Shown: one piece after another, positions 35,827 through 45,635 of the stretch
Layout: every line of letters starts with the position of its first letter
Numbering within the stretch: position 1 is the stretch's first letter
DNA from: JAVBRA01 sp031548435
Lineage (GTDB): Bacteria > Bacteroidota > Bacteroidia > Bacteroidales > Rikenellaceae
DNA length: 64,000 nucleotides
Reading direction: 5' to 3'
NCBI GenBank assembly: GCA_031548435.1
Contig: JAVBRA010000012.1
Location: 1 to 64,000, forward strand
The notes under the pieces: generated by a model
Database searches by the model: none
The model's input: only the letters and a program-made list of their open reading frames with translations
What the model was told of the DNA's origin: nothing
Made by a program: the position numbers and the translations under genes

Positions 35827-36024
35827 ATTCCATCGGGTTAGGAGATCTGGAGAATTATCGTTATATTCGAGTATTACTCCCTTATATCGTTGCCCATGAA
35901 AAACTTCTTCGGCTTGGGATTTTAGCGCTGATCCTCAACGCCCGGAACAGTCAAGGCGAGGCACCCGTTCCCGCGTTCATCTGTTGCGAGATCGTCAAGT
36001 ACGGAACCGAATGGAACACATAAA

Positions 36025-36297
36025 GTGTACATTACCGTTGACTTCGGACAGGAAGCAAAGTTCAGGAGCGATACCCGGTTGCGGAATAAGAGAGGTAAAG
36101 TCGTGCAATTCAATTCGATGGTCGACGCGCTCAACCGACTGAGCGGCGACGAATGGGAACTCTTCCAGATATATGTTGTTCCCGCCGATTCTCTCGACAA
36201 CTATGCGAGCGTTCACTGCTTGCTGCGAAGGAATGTACAGGGGTTGACGCAGGAAGAGAAAGATGCTTTAACCGCCAAACTCAGAACAACGAAATAA
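36025..36297 (+). CDS. Small hypothetical protein, possibly a degraded remnant
   Basis: 90 aa with a GTG start at 36025; an in-frame TAA sits directly upstream. The sequence (YITVDFGQEAKF, GKVVQFNSMVDALNRLSGDEWELFQIYVV) has the pattern of small Bacteroidetes proteins whose usual versions start a little earlier with a longer N-terminus. The GTG start, the upstream stop and an out-of-frame open stretch before it (35870-36020) suggest decay at the 5' end. Function unknown. Confidence 0.45.
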   Translation: MYITVDFGQEAKFRSDTRLRNKRGKVVQFNSMVDALNRLSGDEWELFQIYVVPADSLDNYASVHCLLRRNVQGLTQEEKDALTAKLRTTK

Positions 36298-36325
36298 TAG
36301 CGAAGATCCTGTCGCGCTTATTTTG

Positions 36326-36333
36326 TAAATTTG
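36326..36333 (+). promoter_or_regulatory. -7 promoter element for the HAD gene
   Basis: TAAATTTG, matching TAnnTTTG, 23 nt before the ATG at 36357. Confidence 0.6.
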
Positions 36334-36356
36334 CAATTAATCAAACAGAACAAGCC

Positions 36357-37010
36357 ATGTTCAAAGCCGTGATCTTCGACCTCGACGGGACGGTGGGCGA
36401 TACGTTGCCGCTGTGCATTGCCGCCTTCCGCCAGGCCATCGAGCCCTATGCAGGAAAAACCCTCGCAGACAACGAGATTATCGCCACTTTCGGCCCCAGT
36501 GAGGAAGGGACGGTGCGCGCGCTCGTGCCGCCCGAACACTATGAACGGGCGCTGGACGACTACATCCGCCTTTACCGCCAGTTGCACGGCATGTGCCCGC
36601 AACCGTTCGACGGCATTCGGGACATTCTGCGAATGCTGCGGCAGCGGGGCGCCATCGTGGCCATGGTGACGGGCAAGGGACGACGCAGTTGCGACATCAC
36701 GCTCGAACGTTACGGCATCGCCGGGTGCTTCGGCCGGGTGGAAACGGGATCGCCCCTGGGGCCGGTGAAACCGGAAGGGATCCGGGCGGTGCTGGAGCAT
36801 TACGGGCTAAAACCCGGCGAGGCCGTTTACGTGGGCGACTCGCCGAGCGACATCGTTTCGTCGCGGGAGGCGGGAGTGGCGGCCGTTGCGGCGGCATGGG
36901 CCCCGGGAACCGACGCATCGGCACTGAAAGCGCTCGCCCCGGACAAGTTATTCACCTCGGTGGATCAGTTGCGTGATTTTTTACAAAACGGGCCGGGCGT
37001 GAATCGCTAA
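36357..37010 (+). CDS. HAD-family phosphatase (phosphoglycolate phosphatase-like)
   Basis: 217 aa from the ATG at 36357. HAD motif I FDLDGTVGD (nucleophile Asp8, acid/base Asp10), motif II VTGKGRR, motif III Lys in GPVKPEG, and motif IV VGDSPSDIVSS are complete. The helical cap between motifs I and II is of the C1 type seen in Gph and PpaX proteins. It should hydrolyse a small phosphate ester or pyrophosphate; the exact substrate cannot be read. Monocistronic. Confidence 0.85.
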   Translation: MFKAVIFDLDGTVGDTLPLCIAAFRQAIEPYAGKTLADNEIIATFGPSEEGTVRALVPPEHYERALDDYIRLYRQLHGMCPQPFDGIRDILRMLRQRGAIVAMVTGKGRRSCDITLERYGIAGCFGRVETGSPLGPVKPEGIRAVLEHYGLKPGEAVYVGDSPSDIVSSREAGVAAVAAAWAPGTDASALKALAPDKLFTSVDQLRDFLQNGPGVNR

Positions 37011-37256
37011 AGGCGGGGTGTTTTGTTTCGCCGTTAAACCCGATCGGGGCTTTTCACTTGCCGACATAACTCCTTCATAAAAACAGGCGTCTCGGTTCAT
37101 GTCGGAATGAATGATCCTGTCACTCCGAACCCGGTTCAGAAGTCGTCCCGGCGACATCACTCCGAACCTGACCCGGAATGACGCCACCGAGCGCCCGCAG
37201 AACTCTTTGGGGATTTCGCCGTTTTTAACTAATATTGCAAGGTAAACCGGTTATCC

Positions 37257-38513
37257 ATGAAAATCGTCCTTCTCTCCCATTCCGACTCCACCGGCGGGGC
37301 CGCCATCGCGGCTTACCGCCTGTTCAAGGCATTGGAAAGCGCCGGACACCATGTGAAAATGGTGGTGCAGGAGAAAAAAACGGACGACCCGAACGTCATC
37401 CGCACGGGGACGACCGCCGGCTTCTGGTTCCGGTTCGCGCTCGACCGGCTGCGGTTTGTGCGGCGCGAGGCGTCGAAAAAGGTGCGGTTCCGGGTATCGC
37501 TCGCCTCCACCGGCGTCAATATCATGAAAAACAAATATGTGCGGGAGGCCGACATTGTCCATCTGCATTGGATCAACAACGGGTTCGTCTCACTCAAAGG
37601 GCTCGACCGGCTGATGGCCTCGGGCAAGCGCATCGTGTGGACGATGCACGATATGTGGGCCTTTACGGGCGGATGCCACTACTGCTCAGGCATCTGCGAC
37701 AACTACGAAACCCACTGCGGCAAATGCCCGTTTTTAAGGGGCTACCGGCTGCACGACATGTCGTATCGCATTTTCAAAAAGAAACAGCATTCTTACACCA
37801 AAGCCGCCTCGCTTTCATTCGTGGGTTGCAGCCAGTGGCTCTCGACGGCCGCACGGCAAAGCGCGCTGGCGGGCAAACGCCCCGTGTCTACGATCCCCAA
37901 CCCCATCGACACCGATTTTTTCCATCCGCAGGAGGCCGCACCGGCCCGAACCTCCCTTGGGCTCGACCCGGGCAAAACATACATCCTGTTCGGGGCATAC
38001 AATCTCAACGACGAGCGGAAAGGCGCCGTCCGCCTGATCGAGGCGATGAAGACGGCCGTGCGCGAACGGAGCATCGATCCCGGCAAAACGGGCGTCATCC
38101 TTTTCGGACACATGGAGAACGACCTGACGGAACTGTTTCCGGCGGAAGTGAAATACGTAGGCTATGTACGTGACCGCGAGGCGCTTCGTACGCTCTACGC
38201 CGCCTGCACGTTCTTCGCCCTGCCTTCGTTGGAGGACAACCTGCCCAACACGGTCATGGAGGCGCTTTGTTGCGGGCGTCCGGTGCTGGCTTTCAGCATC
38301 GGCGGCATTCCCGACATGGTGCGCCACCGCTTCAACGGCTTTCTGGCCGAATGCGGCAACAACCGCCATCTGGCCGAGGGCATCGGCTGGCTGATGGAAA
38401 ACACCGGCGAAGAGATGAACCGCTCGTGCCGCACATTCGCCGAGGAAAACTATTCGCCGGCGAGCGTGGTGGGAAAAATGGAGAAGGTCTATAACGGAAC
38501 GCATGAAGAATAG
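37257..38513 (+). CDS. Glycosyltransferase, GT4-like
   Basis: 418 aa. GT-B fold: N-terminal ISHSDSTGGAAIAAYRL-type opening (here LLSHSDSTGGAAIAAYR) for acceptor binding, HLHWINNGFVSLKGL, WTMHDMWAFTGGCHYC with a Cys-rich loop (C..C, then CGKCPF) common in Bacteroidetes capsule/LPS transferases, then the GT4 donor-binding part with LPSLEDNLPNTVMEALCCGRPVLAF, where the E-x7-E positions lie. It transfers a sugar from a nucleotide donor in surface polysaccharide assembly (family inference). It starts a small three-gene unit. Confidence 0.87.
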   Translation: MKIVLLSHSDSTGGAAIAAYRLFKALESAGHHVKMVVQEKKTDDPNVIRTGTTAGFWFRFALDRLRFVRREASKKVRFRVSLASTGVNIMKNKYVREADIVHLHWINNGFVSLKGLDRLMASGKRIVWTMHDMWAFTGGCHYCSGICDNYETHCGKCPFLRGYRLHDMSYRIFKKKQHSYTKAASLSFVGCSQWLSTAARQSALAGKRPVSTIPNPIDTDFFHPQEAAPARTSLGLDPGKTYILFGAYNLNDERKGAVRLIEAMKTAVRERSIDPGKTGVILFGHMENDLTELFPAEVKYVGYVRDREALRTLYAACTFFALPSLEDNLPNTVMEALCCGRPVLAFSIGGIPDMVRHRFNGFLAECGNNRHLAEGIGWLMENTGEEMNRSCRTFAEENYSPASVVGKMEKVYNGTHEE

Positions 38514-39228
38514 GATAAAAAGCTGGATATGGCTGACCCTTGCGGTGGCGTTGCTGCCCAACTGCAGACCCAAACCCACGCCGGGTGCAAAGAACCGAAC
38601 AGACACCGCCCTTGTGCAGTCGCTCCCGGAAAAAAAGGAGGACATTCCAGAAACGGCACCGCACCCGCCGATCTCCCCGGAAGAACTTGCATGGATGGCG
38701 CCCGTTGTCAAAAAATGGACAAACTTCCACCGGATCGACCCGGCCCGGGCACAACTCATCTCGTGCGACAGCGTGTGCCTGACCTGTCCGCCCGACACGC
38801 TCAATCCCTATTACTGGGAGTTTTCACAAGAGGACGATACCGGGCATTCGATTGGTGTCGACTACTCGCCCGACCGGATGCGGTACGTCGACATCGGATT
38901 CCTGTATGAATACCGCAACGGGAAACCGTACTTCCTCGGCGGCGACGACTGTCAGGAAATCTATCTGGTCGACCGGCGGCTGCGGCACCAGCACATGATT
39001 CTGTTTCGCGGAATTTCGGAAATGGCCGAAGCCGTATTCTGGAAGGGCAACGACCGGTTCATCGTCGCCGGAACCATTTATGCAGCACCTCTCAAACACT
39101 ACCTCTACGTTTTCGACATCGCACACGGCACAAGAAAATACTACGAAATGGAGGGCGGCGAACCCGACAACAGCGGCAGCTACCTGATGGACGTGAACCT
39201 GAAGGAAAAAGGGATCGCGGTTGAGTAA
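38503..39228 (+). CDS. Exported protein of unknown function, probable lipoprotein
   Basis: 241 aa. The start overlaps the glycosyltransferase by 11 nt, implying coupling. A hydrophobic N-terminus (SWIWLTLAVALLPNC, Cys21) fits a Bacteroidetes-style lipoprotein signal, though the lipobox is imperfect. After a Pro/Lys-rich linker (about residues 22-60) comes a beta-rich domain with YYWEFSQEDDTGHSIGVDYSP and VDIGFLYEYRNGKPYFLGGDD, which could be a propeller-like or sensor fold. No family recognised. Confidence 0.72.
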   Translation: MKNRIKSWIWLTLAVALLPNCRPKPTPGAKNRTDTALVQSLPEKKEDIPETAPHPPISPEELAWMAPVVKKWTNFHRIDPARAQLISCDSVCLTCPPDTLNPYYWEFSQEDDTGHSIGVDYSPDRMRYVDIGFLYEYRNGKPYFLGGDDCQEIYLVDRRLRHQHMILFRGISEMAEAVFWKGNDRFIVAGTIYAAPLKHYLYVFDIAHGTRKYYEMEGGEPDNSGSYLMDVNLKEKGIAVE

Positions 39229-39239
39229 ATTCGAGAAGA

Positions 39240-39620
39240 ATGCATATGCGACTGGTTATCATTGTTTTTTTGCTCTGTTTCACGGCAAACGCCCAGGACA
39301 CGGTAAGGTATTCGGGGGTCATCGCCGGTACGTTTTTATATGAAACGATCGAACTGTACCCCGACTCGACGTTCCGGTGGACGTCCGAATACGATCTATG
39401 CTTCTTCGAAGACGGAACGTTCACGATCGAAGAGAACGCATTGACACTGAACTACGCGTCCAACAGAACAGAACGATACGAGATCGACGGAGAAAAGCTC
39501 TATCCGCTAAATGACAGGGGGCGGAAACTCCGCCGGAGAAAAGAGCGTTCGTTCCGGAAAGGCTTGAGTTCGATTTTCGGGCATAAATATGTCCTGTACC
39601 TGGCAGAGGGGCCGAAATAG
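39240..39620 (+). CDS. Small secreted protein of unknown function
   Basis: 126 aa (or 124 from the second Met at 39246). The signal peptide LVIIVFLLCFTANA is cleaved before QDT. The mature domain is beta-rich (SGVIAGTFLYETIELYPDS, FRWTSEYDLCFFEDGTF) and ends with a very basic stretch (RRRKERSFRK). It lies 11 nt after the previous gene and probably shares its transcript. Function unknown. Confidence 0.7.
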   Translation: MHMRLVIIVFLLCFTANAQDTVRYSGVIAGTFLYETIELYPDSTFRWTSEYDLCFFEDGTFTIEENALTLNYASNRTERYEIDGEKLYPLNDRGRKLRRRKERSFRKGLSSIFGHKYVLYLAEGPK

Positions 39621-39689
39621 TGGAAGAAAAACTGGAAAAATCCGCTTTTTTTCGTACCTTGCGACCCTCAAAAGCAACGTGATTTAGCG

Positions 39690-42155
39690 ATGAAAATCTC
39701 ATACAACTGGCTGAAAGAGTATATCAAAGCCGATCTGACCCCCGAAAAAACATCCGAAATACTGACCTCCATCGGGCTTGAGGTGGAATCGCTCGAAAAA
39801 AGCGAGACCATCAAAGGGGATCTCGAAGGCGTGGTCGTAGGCGAAGTGCTGACCTGCGAGAAACACCCCGACGCCGACAAACTGAGCCTCACCACGGTCG
39901 ATGTGGGCACGGGCGAGGCATTGCAGATCGTCTGCGGCGCACCCAACGTGGCCAAGGGCCAGAAAGTATTGGTGGCCACCGTCGGAACGACGCTCTACCC
40001 CACCGGCAGCGACGAGGGGTTCAAAATCAAGCGGAGCAAGATCCGCGGCGTGGAATCGCTGGGGATGATCTGCGCCGAGGACGAACTGGGTATCGGCACC
40101 GACCACAACGGCATCATCGTGCTGCCGGGCGACGCGGTCGCAGGGACGCCGGCCATGCAGCAACTGAAGATAGAGGAAGATTACACGCTCGAAATAGGGC
40201 TCACGCCCAACCGCATCGACGCGGGGTCGCACTACGGCGTGGCCCGCGATCTGGCGGCTTACCTTAAATCGCAGGGCGAGAAGGTTTTGCTGTCGCTGCC
40301 GCAGGTATCGGAACTGAAAAAAGAGGCCGACGGGGCGGAAATAGCCGTGACGGTCGAAAACAGCGAGGCCGCCCCGCGCTACATGGGTGTGACGGTGAGC
40401 GGCGTGACGATCGCCCCGTCGCCTGAATGGCTGCAAACGCGGCTGCGGGCCATCGGCATCAACCCCAAGAACAACGTGGTGGACATCACCAATTTCATCC
40501 TGCACGAAACGGGCCAGCCGCTCCATGCCTTCGACGCGGGGAAGATCGAAGGCGGCAAAATCGTTGTCCGTACCTGCCCCGAAGGCACGCCGTTCATCAC
40601 CCTGGACGAGGTGGAGCGCAAACTGTCGGCCTCGGATCTGATGATCTGCTCGGCCGAACGTCCCATGTGCCTGGCCGGAGTATTCGGCGGGCTGGACTCG
40701 GGCGTGACCGACACCACCACCGACGTGTTCATCGAAAGCGCCTATTTCAACCCGGTGTGGGTGCGCAAAAGCGCTAAACGCCACGGGCTGAACACCGACT
40801 CGTCGTTCCGGTTCGAGCGTGGGGTCGATCCCGACATGACGCCCTACGCCCTGCACCGCGCCGCAGCCCTGATCAGGGAACTGGCCGGGGGGAAAATCAC
40901 CTCGGAGGTGACCGACCTCTATCCGCATAAGATCGAGCCGTTCCGTGTAACGGTCTCTTACAGGAACATCAACCGCCTCATCGGCAAGGAGATCCCCGAG
41001 GCCGAGGTCAAAAACATCCTCGCCGCCCTCGACATCGCCGTCGAAAGCGAAAAAGACGGCGTGCTGGAAGTTGTCGTAGCCCCCTACCGTGTGGACGTGC
41101 AGCGCGAGGCCGACGTGATCGAGGAGATCCTGCGCATCTACGGCTACAACAACATCGACGTGCCGCAACACGTCAACTCCACGCTCTCGTACGTACAGAA
41201 CCCGGATAAGGAGAAGCTGGCCAACATCGCCTCGGACTTCCTGTCGGCGGGCGGCTACAACGAAATCATGAGCAACTCGCTCACCCGGGGGGCCTATTAC
41301 GAAAACCTGTCGGCCTACAAGGCGGAGAACTGCGTAAAAATCCTCAACCCGCTGAGCAACGACCTGAACGTGATGCGCCAAACGTTGTTGTTCAACGCGT
41401 TGGAGGCCATCCGCCTGAACATGAACCACCGCAACGGCAACTTGAAACTCTACGAACTGGGCAACTGCTATTTCTACAATGCCGAGGCCGACAACAGCGG
41501 CAACGCACTGGCACGCTACCGCGAGGAATACCGGATGTCGATGGCCGTAACAGGCATGAAAAACACCCCGTCGTGGAACGTCACGGGCGCCATGAGCGAC
41601 TTCTACACCCTGCGCGGAATGATCGAGAAACTGCTTGCGCGCATGGGACTCGACCTGGGCGAGGCGATCGTCACCCCGTTCGAGAACGACCTCTACTCCG
41701 AAGCCGCGGCCTGCAAGCTGCGCGGACGCCGGTTGTTCGAAATGGGCGTGGTGTCGAAAAAAGTGCGCAACCAGTTCGACGTCAAGCAGGAGGTCTGCTT
41801 CATGGAGATGGACTTCGACACCCTCGCCGCGCTGGTGAAGCAAAACAAAGTGGCCGTCCAGCCGCTATCCAGGTACCCGGAGGTGCGGCGCGACCTGGCC
41901 CTGTTGGTAGACAAGGCGGTCACGTTCGGAGAGTTGCGCACGGTGGCCATGAAGACGGAGAAGAAACTGCTGAAAAAAGTGACGCTGTTCGACGTCTACG
42001 AGGGAGACAAACTGCCCGAGGGCAAGAAATCGTACGCGATCGGGCTGGTGCTCGAAGACGAAACGAAAACACTCACCGACAGCGAGATCGACCGTGCCAT
42101 AAGCGCCATCGCCGCCCAGTTGGAAAAACAGACCGGGGCGAAAGTGCGGGAATAA
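39690..42155 (+). CDS. pheT: Phenylalanyl-tRNA synthetase beta subunit
   Basis: 821 aa, typical for the family. N-terminal EMAP/tRNA-binding OB domain (LEGVVVGEVLTCEKHPDADKL-type; residues about 40-150), B3/B4 editing domain (about 215-395, VVDITNFILHETGQPLHAFD), B5 domain, a catalytic-like core, and the C-terminal FDX-ACB anticodon domain (LSRYPEVRRDLALLVD). It pairs with PheS, which is not in this window. A -7-like TACCTTGC lies about 28 nt before the ATG. Confidence 0.96.
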   Translation: MKISYNWLKEYIKADLTPEKTSEILTSIGLEVESLEKSETIKGDLEGVVVGEVLTCEKHPDADKLSLTTVDVGTGEALQIVCGAPNVAKGQKVLVATVGTTLYPTGSDEGFKIKRSKIRGVESLGMICAEDELGIGTDHNGIIVLPGDAVAGTPAMQQLKIEEDYTLEIGLTPNRIDAGSHYGVARDLAAYLKSQGEKVLLSLPQVSELKKEADGAEIAVTVENSEAAPRYMGVTVSGVTIAPSPEWLQTRLRAIGINPKNNVVDITNFILHETGQPLHAFDAGKIEGGKIVVRTCPEGTPFITLDEVERKLSASDLMICSAERPMCLAGVFGGLDSGVTDTTTDVFIESAYFNPVWVRKSAKRHGLNTDSSFRFERGVDPDMTPYALHRAAALIRELAGGKITSEVTDLYPHKIEPFRVTVSYRNINRLIGKEIPEAEVKNILAALDIAVESEKDGVLEVVVAPYRVDVQREADVIEEILRIYGYNNIDVPQHVNSTLSYVQNPDKEKLANIASDFLSAGGYNEIMSNSLTRGAYYENLSAYKAENCVKILNPLSNDLNVMRQTLLFNALEAIRLNMNHRNGNLKLYELGNCYFYNAEADNSGNALARYREEYRMSMAVTGMKNTPSWNVTGAMSDFYTLRGMIEKLLARMGLDLGEAIVTPFENDLYSEAAACKLRGRRLFEMGVVSKKVRNQFDVKQEVCFMEMDFDTLAALVKQNKVAVQPLSRYPEVRRDLALLVDKAVTFGELRTVAMKTEKKLLKKVTLFDVYEGDKLPEGKKSYAIGLVLEDETKTLTDSEIDRAISAIAAQLEKQTGAKVRE

Positions 42156-42287
42156 ATCCGCGGTGCAACCCGATGAAAAAACCGCTCGAACTCCTCCGGG
42201 GAGCCCCGGCAGAGGCAACCCTCGGTCATTACTGAAAACCAAGGGAGCCTGCGGCTTAAAACAGTCACCAAGCAAACCAAACATACG

Positions 42288-43811
42288 ATGGAAAAAATAC
42301 TGATCATCGACCTGGGGTCGCAGTACACCCAACTGATCGCCCGCCGCATCCGCGAAATCAACGTCTATTGCGAAATCCATCCCTACAACAACCTCCCGTC
42401 GGCGGAAGGGTTCAAGGGGGTGATCCTTTCGGGCAGCCCCTACTCGGTGCGCGACGAAAACGCGCCGCAGATCGACCTTTCGCAAATCAAGGGACGCCTG
42501 CCGCTCTTGGGCGTATGCTATGGCGCACAGTATCTGGCCCATAACTTCGGCGGCGAGGTAAAGCCGTCCAAAACGCGAGAATACGGCCGCGCGATGCTCA
42601 CCACGCACAACAACGGCGACGCCCTGCTGCACGGCATCGGCAACACGACGCAGGTGTGGATGTCGCACGGCGACACGATCGTCAGGATTCCGGACAATTA
42701 TCAGGTCATCGCCAGCACCGAGGACGTCAAAGTGGCCGCCTACCGCATCGAGGGTGAACAGACCTGGGGCATCCAGTTCCACCCCGAAGTGTACCACAGC
42801 ACCGACGGGATGCAGATTCTGCGCAACTTCGCGGCCGGCATCTGCGGCTGCAAAATGGACTGGACGCCGGCCTCGTTCGTGGAGGCGACCATCCGGGAAA
42901 TCAAGCAGCAGGTGGGCGGCGACAAAGTGGTGATGGCGCTCTCAGGCGGGGTCGATTCGACCGTGGCCGCCGAGTTGATCCACCGCGCCATCGGCGACAA
43001 CCTCACCTGCGTGTACGTCAACACCGGCCTCATGCGCAAGGGCGAGAGCGAGGCGATCATGGAGTCGTACCGCAGCATGCACCTGAACATCATCGGCGTG
43101 GACGCCAGCGAGAAATTCTTCGCCGATCTCAAAGGAGTAACCGAACCCGAAGCCAAGCGCAAGATCATCGGCCGCGACTTCATCGAGGTGTTCGACAAAG
43201 AAGCGCATAAACTCAAGGATGTGAAGTGGTTGGGCCAGGGCACCATCTATCCGGACGTCATCGAGTCGATTTCGGTCAACGGCCCGTCGGCCACCATCAA
43301 GTCACACCACAACGTGGGCGGATTGCCCGAGAAAATGAACATGAAAGTGGTGGAACCGTTGCGTCTGCTGTTCAAGGACGAAGTGCGCCGTGTGGGCCGC
43401 GAGCTGAACATCCCCGAAGATATCTTGGGCCGCCATCCGTTCCCGGGTCCCGGGCTTGGCATCCGTGTGCTGGGCGAGGTGACCCCCGATAAAATCCGCA
43501 TCGTGCAGGACGCCGACAAGATCTTCATCGACGGGCTGAAAAAATACGAACTCTACGACAAAGTATGGCAGGCCGGCGTGATCCTGCTGCCGGTGCAGAG
43601 CGTGGGCGTGATGGGCGACGAGCGCACGTACGAGAACTGCGTGGCCCTGCGCGCGGTGAGCTCCACCGACGCCATGACCGCCGACTGGGTGCACCTGCCC
43701 TACGAATTCCTGGCCAAAATGTCGAACGAGATCATCAACAAGGTCAAGGGAGTGAACCGCGTGGTGTACGACATCAGTTCGAAGCCGCCGGCAACCATCG
43801 AGTGGGAATAA
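42288..43811 (+). CDS. guaA: GMP synthase (glutamine-hydrolysing)
   Basis: 507 aa. Amidotransferase domain with nucleophile Cys77 in GVCYGAQYLA and the His/Glu pair in FHPEVYHS. ATP pyrophosphatase domain with P-loop LSGGVDSTVAAELIHRA. C-terminal dimerisation domain ending in GVNRVVYDISSKPPATIEWE. It makes GMP from XMP, ATP and glutamine. Both active sites complete. 132 nt after pheT on the same strand, followed by a strong terminator. Confidence 0.96.
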   Translation: MEKILIIDLGSQYTQLIARRIREINVYCEIHPYNNLPSAEGFKGVILSGSPYSVRDENAPQIDLSQIKGRLPLLGVCYGAQYLAHNFGGEVKPSKTREYGRAMLTTHNNGDALLHGIGNTTQVWMSHGDTIVRIPDNYQVIASTEDVKVAAYRIEGEQTWGIQFHPEVYHSTDGMQILRNFAAGICGCKMDWTPASFVEATIREIKQQVGGDKVVMALSGGVDSTVAAELIHRAIGDNLTCVYVNTGLMRKGESEAIMESYRSMHLNIIGVDASEKFFADLKGVTEPEAKRKIIGRDFIEVFDKEAHKLKDVKWLGQGTIYPDVIESISVNGPSATIKSHHNVGGLPEKMNMKVVEPLRLLFKDEVRRVGRELNIPEDILGRHPFPGPGLGIRVLGEVTPDKIRIVQDADKIFIDGLKKYELYDKVWQAGVILLPVQSVGVMGDERTYENCVALRAVSSTDAMTADWVHLPYEFLAKMSNEIINKVKGVNRVVYDISSKPPATIEWE

Positions 43812-43823
43812 CGACTCCCCGAT

Positions 43824-43857
43824 AAAAAACAGCTCCGATGATCGGAGCTGTTTTTTT
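43824..43857. terminator. Terminator of guaA
   Basis: Inverted repeat 43824-43839 with 43841-43856 (core ACAGCTCCGAT / ATCGGAGCTGT) followed by a T-run; 12 nt after the guaA stop. Confidence 0.9.
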
Positions 43858-44093
43858 ATCGGGTGCTCTCAATAATAAGCTCATATAAATGAACCTCCCC
43901 GCCGCAAGCCGAAGTATCATCAAGAATAGCTTCTCGCTTTCTCGCCGCAAGCGGCGGAGAATTTAACCCTTAGAGATAAAATCGCGCAAACTATGCCGAA
44001 ACAGACACATCTTAAAGAAATAGGAGGAGTCGTGTTTCATTTCTTAAAAGATATCCCTACCTTTACTATCAAATCTACTAACTCAAAATTTCC

Positions 44094-45635
44094 ATGCTTG
44101 TAAAGCTCTGCGGCTCCGCCGTGGCGGGTATCAACGCCATGCCCATCACCATCGAGGTGAACGTATCGACGGGGATCGGTTTTTTTCTGGTGGGACTGCC
44201 CGACAACGCCGTCAAGGAAAGCCAGCAACGCATCATTTCGGCATTCGGGGCCAACGGGTTCCGCATTCCCGGGCGCAAAGTGCTGGTGAACATGGCCCCC
44301 GCCGACATCCGAAAAGAGGGCGCAGCCTACGACGTACCCATCGCCATCGGCATCCTGGCCGCATCGGAACAGGTCTCCACACAAAAACTGGGCGACTACG
44401 TCATTATGGGCGAACTGTCGCTCGACGGCACCATCCTGCCGGTGCGGGGAGCGTTGCCGATGGCTATCATGGCTAAGGACGAGGGGTTTAAGGGGATCAT
44501 CCTGCCCCGGGACAACGCCCTGGAGGCCGCCGTGGTCGAGGGGCTGGAAGTGTACGGGGTAGAGCAACTGAAAGAGTTGTCGGACTTTCTCAACGGATTC
44601 GTTTCGCTGGCGCCGGTCGATGCCGACACGCAGAACGAATTCTTCAGAAGCAACGAAACGTTCGACACCGATTTTTCGGAGGTCAAAGGACAGGAAGGGG
44701 TGAAACGGGCCCTCGAAATCGCGGCCGCCGGGGGGCACAACATCCTGATGATCGGCGCGCCAGGATCAGGTAAAACCATGTTGGCCAAGCGGTTGCCCAC
44801 AATACTGCCGCCCATGACCCTCGACGAGGCGCTCGAAACCACCAAGATCCATTCGGTAGCCGGCAAAACGACCGAGATCCGCCGGGGATTGGTGAACAAC
44901 CGCCCGTTCCGGTCGCCGCATCACACCACCTCGAACGTGGCGTTGGTAGGCGGAGGCGCCAATCCGCAGCCGGGCGAGATCTCGCTGGCGCACAACGGCA
45001 TCCTGTTCCTGGACGAGCTGCCCGAATTCGGCCGCAACGTGTTGGAGGTGCTGCGCGGGCCTCTGGAAGACAAGGTGGTGACCGTCTCCCGGTCGAAATA
45101 CAGCGTCGATTATCCGGCTAATTTCATGCTCGTGGCCTCGATGAACCCCTGTCCCTGCGGCTACTACAACCATCCCGACAAGGAGTGTGTGTGCGGCGGC
45201 GGGCAGGTGCAGAAATACCTCAACCGCATCTCGGGCCCGCTGCTCGACCGCATCGACATGCATATCGAAGTGGTGCCCATTTCGTTTTCAGATATGAACG
45301 CAAAGCGGGAAAGCGAACCGAGCGCCGTGATCCGCGAACGGATCACCCGGGCGCGGGAGATCCAGCAGGAACGGTTCCGGAACGAAAAGAGCATCCACTC
45401 GAACGCCATGATGAGCACGAAAATGCTCAACCGCTATTGTCAGCTCGACCAAACGGGCGCAAAACTGCTGCAACAGGCCATGGAAGCGCTCAAACTGTCG
45501 GCCCGCGCCTACAGCCGCATCTTGAAGGTGGCCCGCACCATCGCCGACATCGAAGCCGTCGAAAGCATCGCTCCCGGGCACATCGCCGAAGCCATCCAAT
45601 TCCGCAGTCTCGACCGCGAAAGCTGGGGACAATAA
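44094..45635 (+). CDS. YifB/ComM-type Mg-chelatase-like AAA+ ATPase
   Basis: 513 aa. N-terminal Lon-like domain (GSAVAGINAMPITIEVNVS, GLPDNAVKESQQRI), central AAA+ core with Walker A GAPGSGKTMLAKRLP and Walker B ILFLDELPEF, a zinc-like Cys cluster (NPCPCGYY and DKECVCGGG), and a C-terminal lid (LSARAYSRILKVARTIADIE). ComM proteins are hexameric branch-migration helicases in natural transformation. Whether this organism is competent is unknown. Monocistronic. Confidence 0.9.
   Translation: MLVKLCGSAVAGINAMPITIEVNVSTGIGFFLVGLPDNAVKESQQRIISAFGANGFRIPGRKVLVNMAPADIRKEGAAYDVPIAIGILAASEQVSTQKLGDYVIMGELSLDGTILPVRGALPMAIMAKDEGFKGIILPRDNALEAAVVEGLEVYGVEQLKELSDFLNGFVSLAPVDADTQNEFFRSNETFDTDFSEVKGQEGVKRALEIAAAGGHNILMIGAPGSGKTMLAKRLPTILPPMTLDEALETTKIHSVAGKTTEIRRGLVNNRPFRSPHHTTSNVALVGGGANPQPGEISLAHNGILFLDELPEFGRNVLEVLRGPLEDKVVTVSRSKYSVDYPANFMLVASMNPCPCGYYNHPDKECVCGGGQVQKYLNRISGPLLDRIDMHIEVVPISFSDMNAKRESEPSAVIRERITRAREIQQERFRNEKSIHSNAMMSTKMLNRYCQLDQTGAKLLQQAMEALKLSARAYSRILKVARTIADIEAVESIAPGHIAEAIQFRSLDRESWGQ

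Noticed and set aside
39699..41843. 714-aa open frame antisense to pheT
   Set aside because: Long only because codon bias removes stops on the reverse strand; composition (His, Val, Asp, Arg) and lack of motifs mark it as a shadow.
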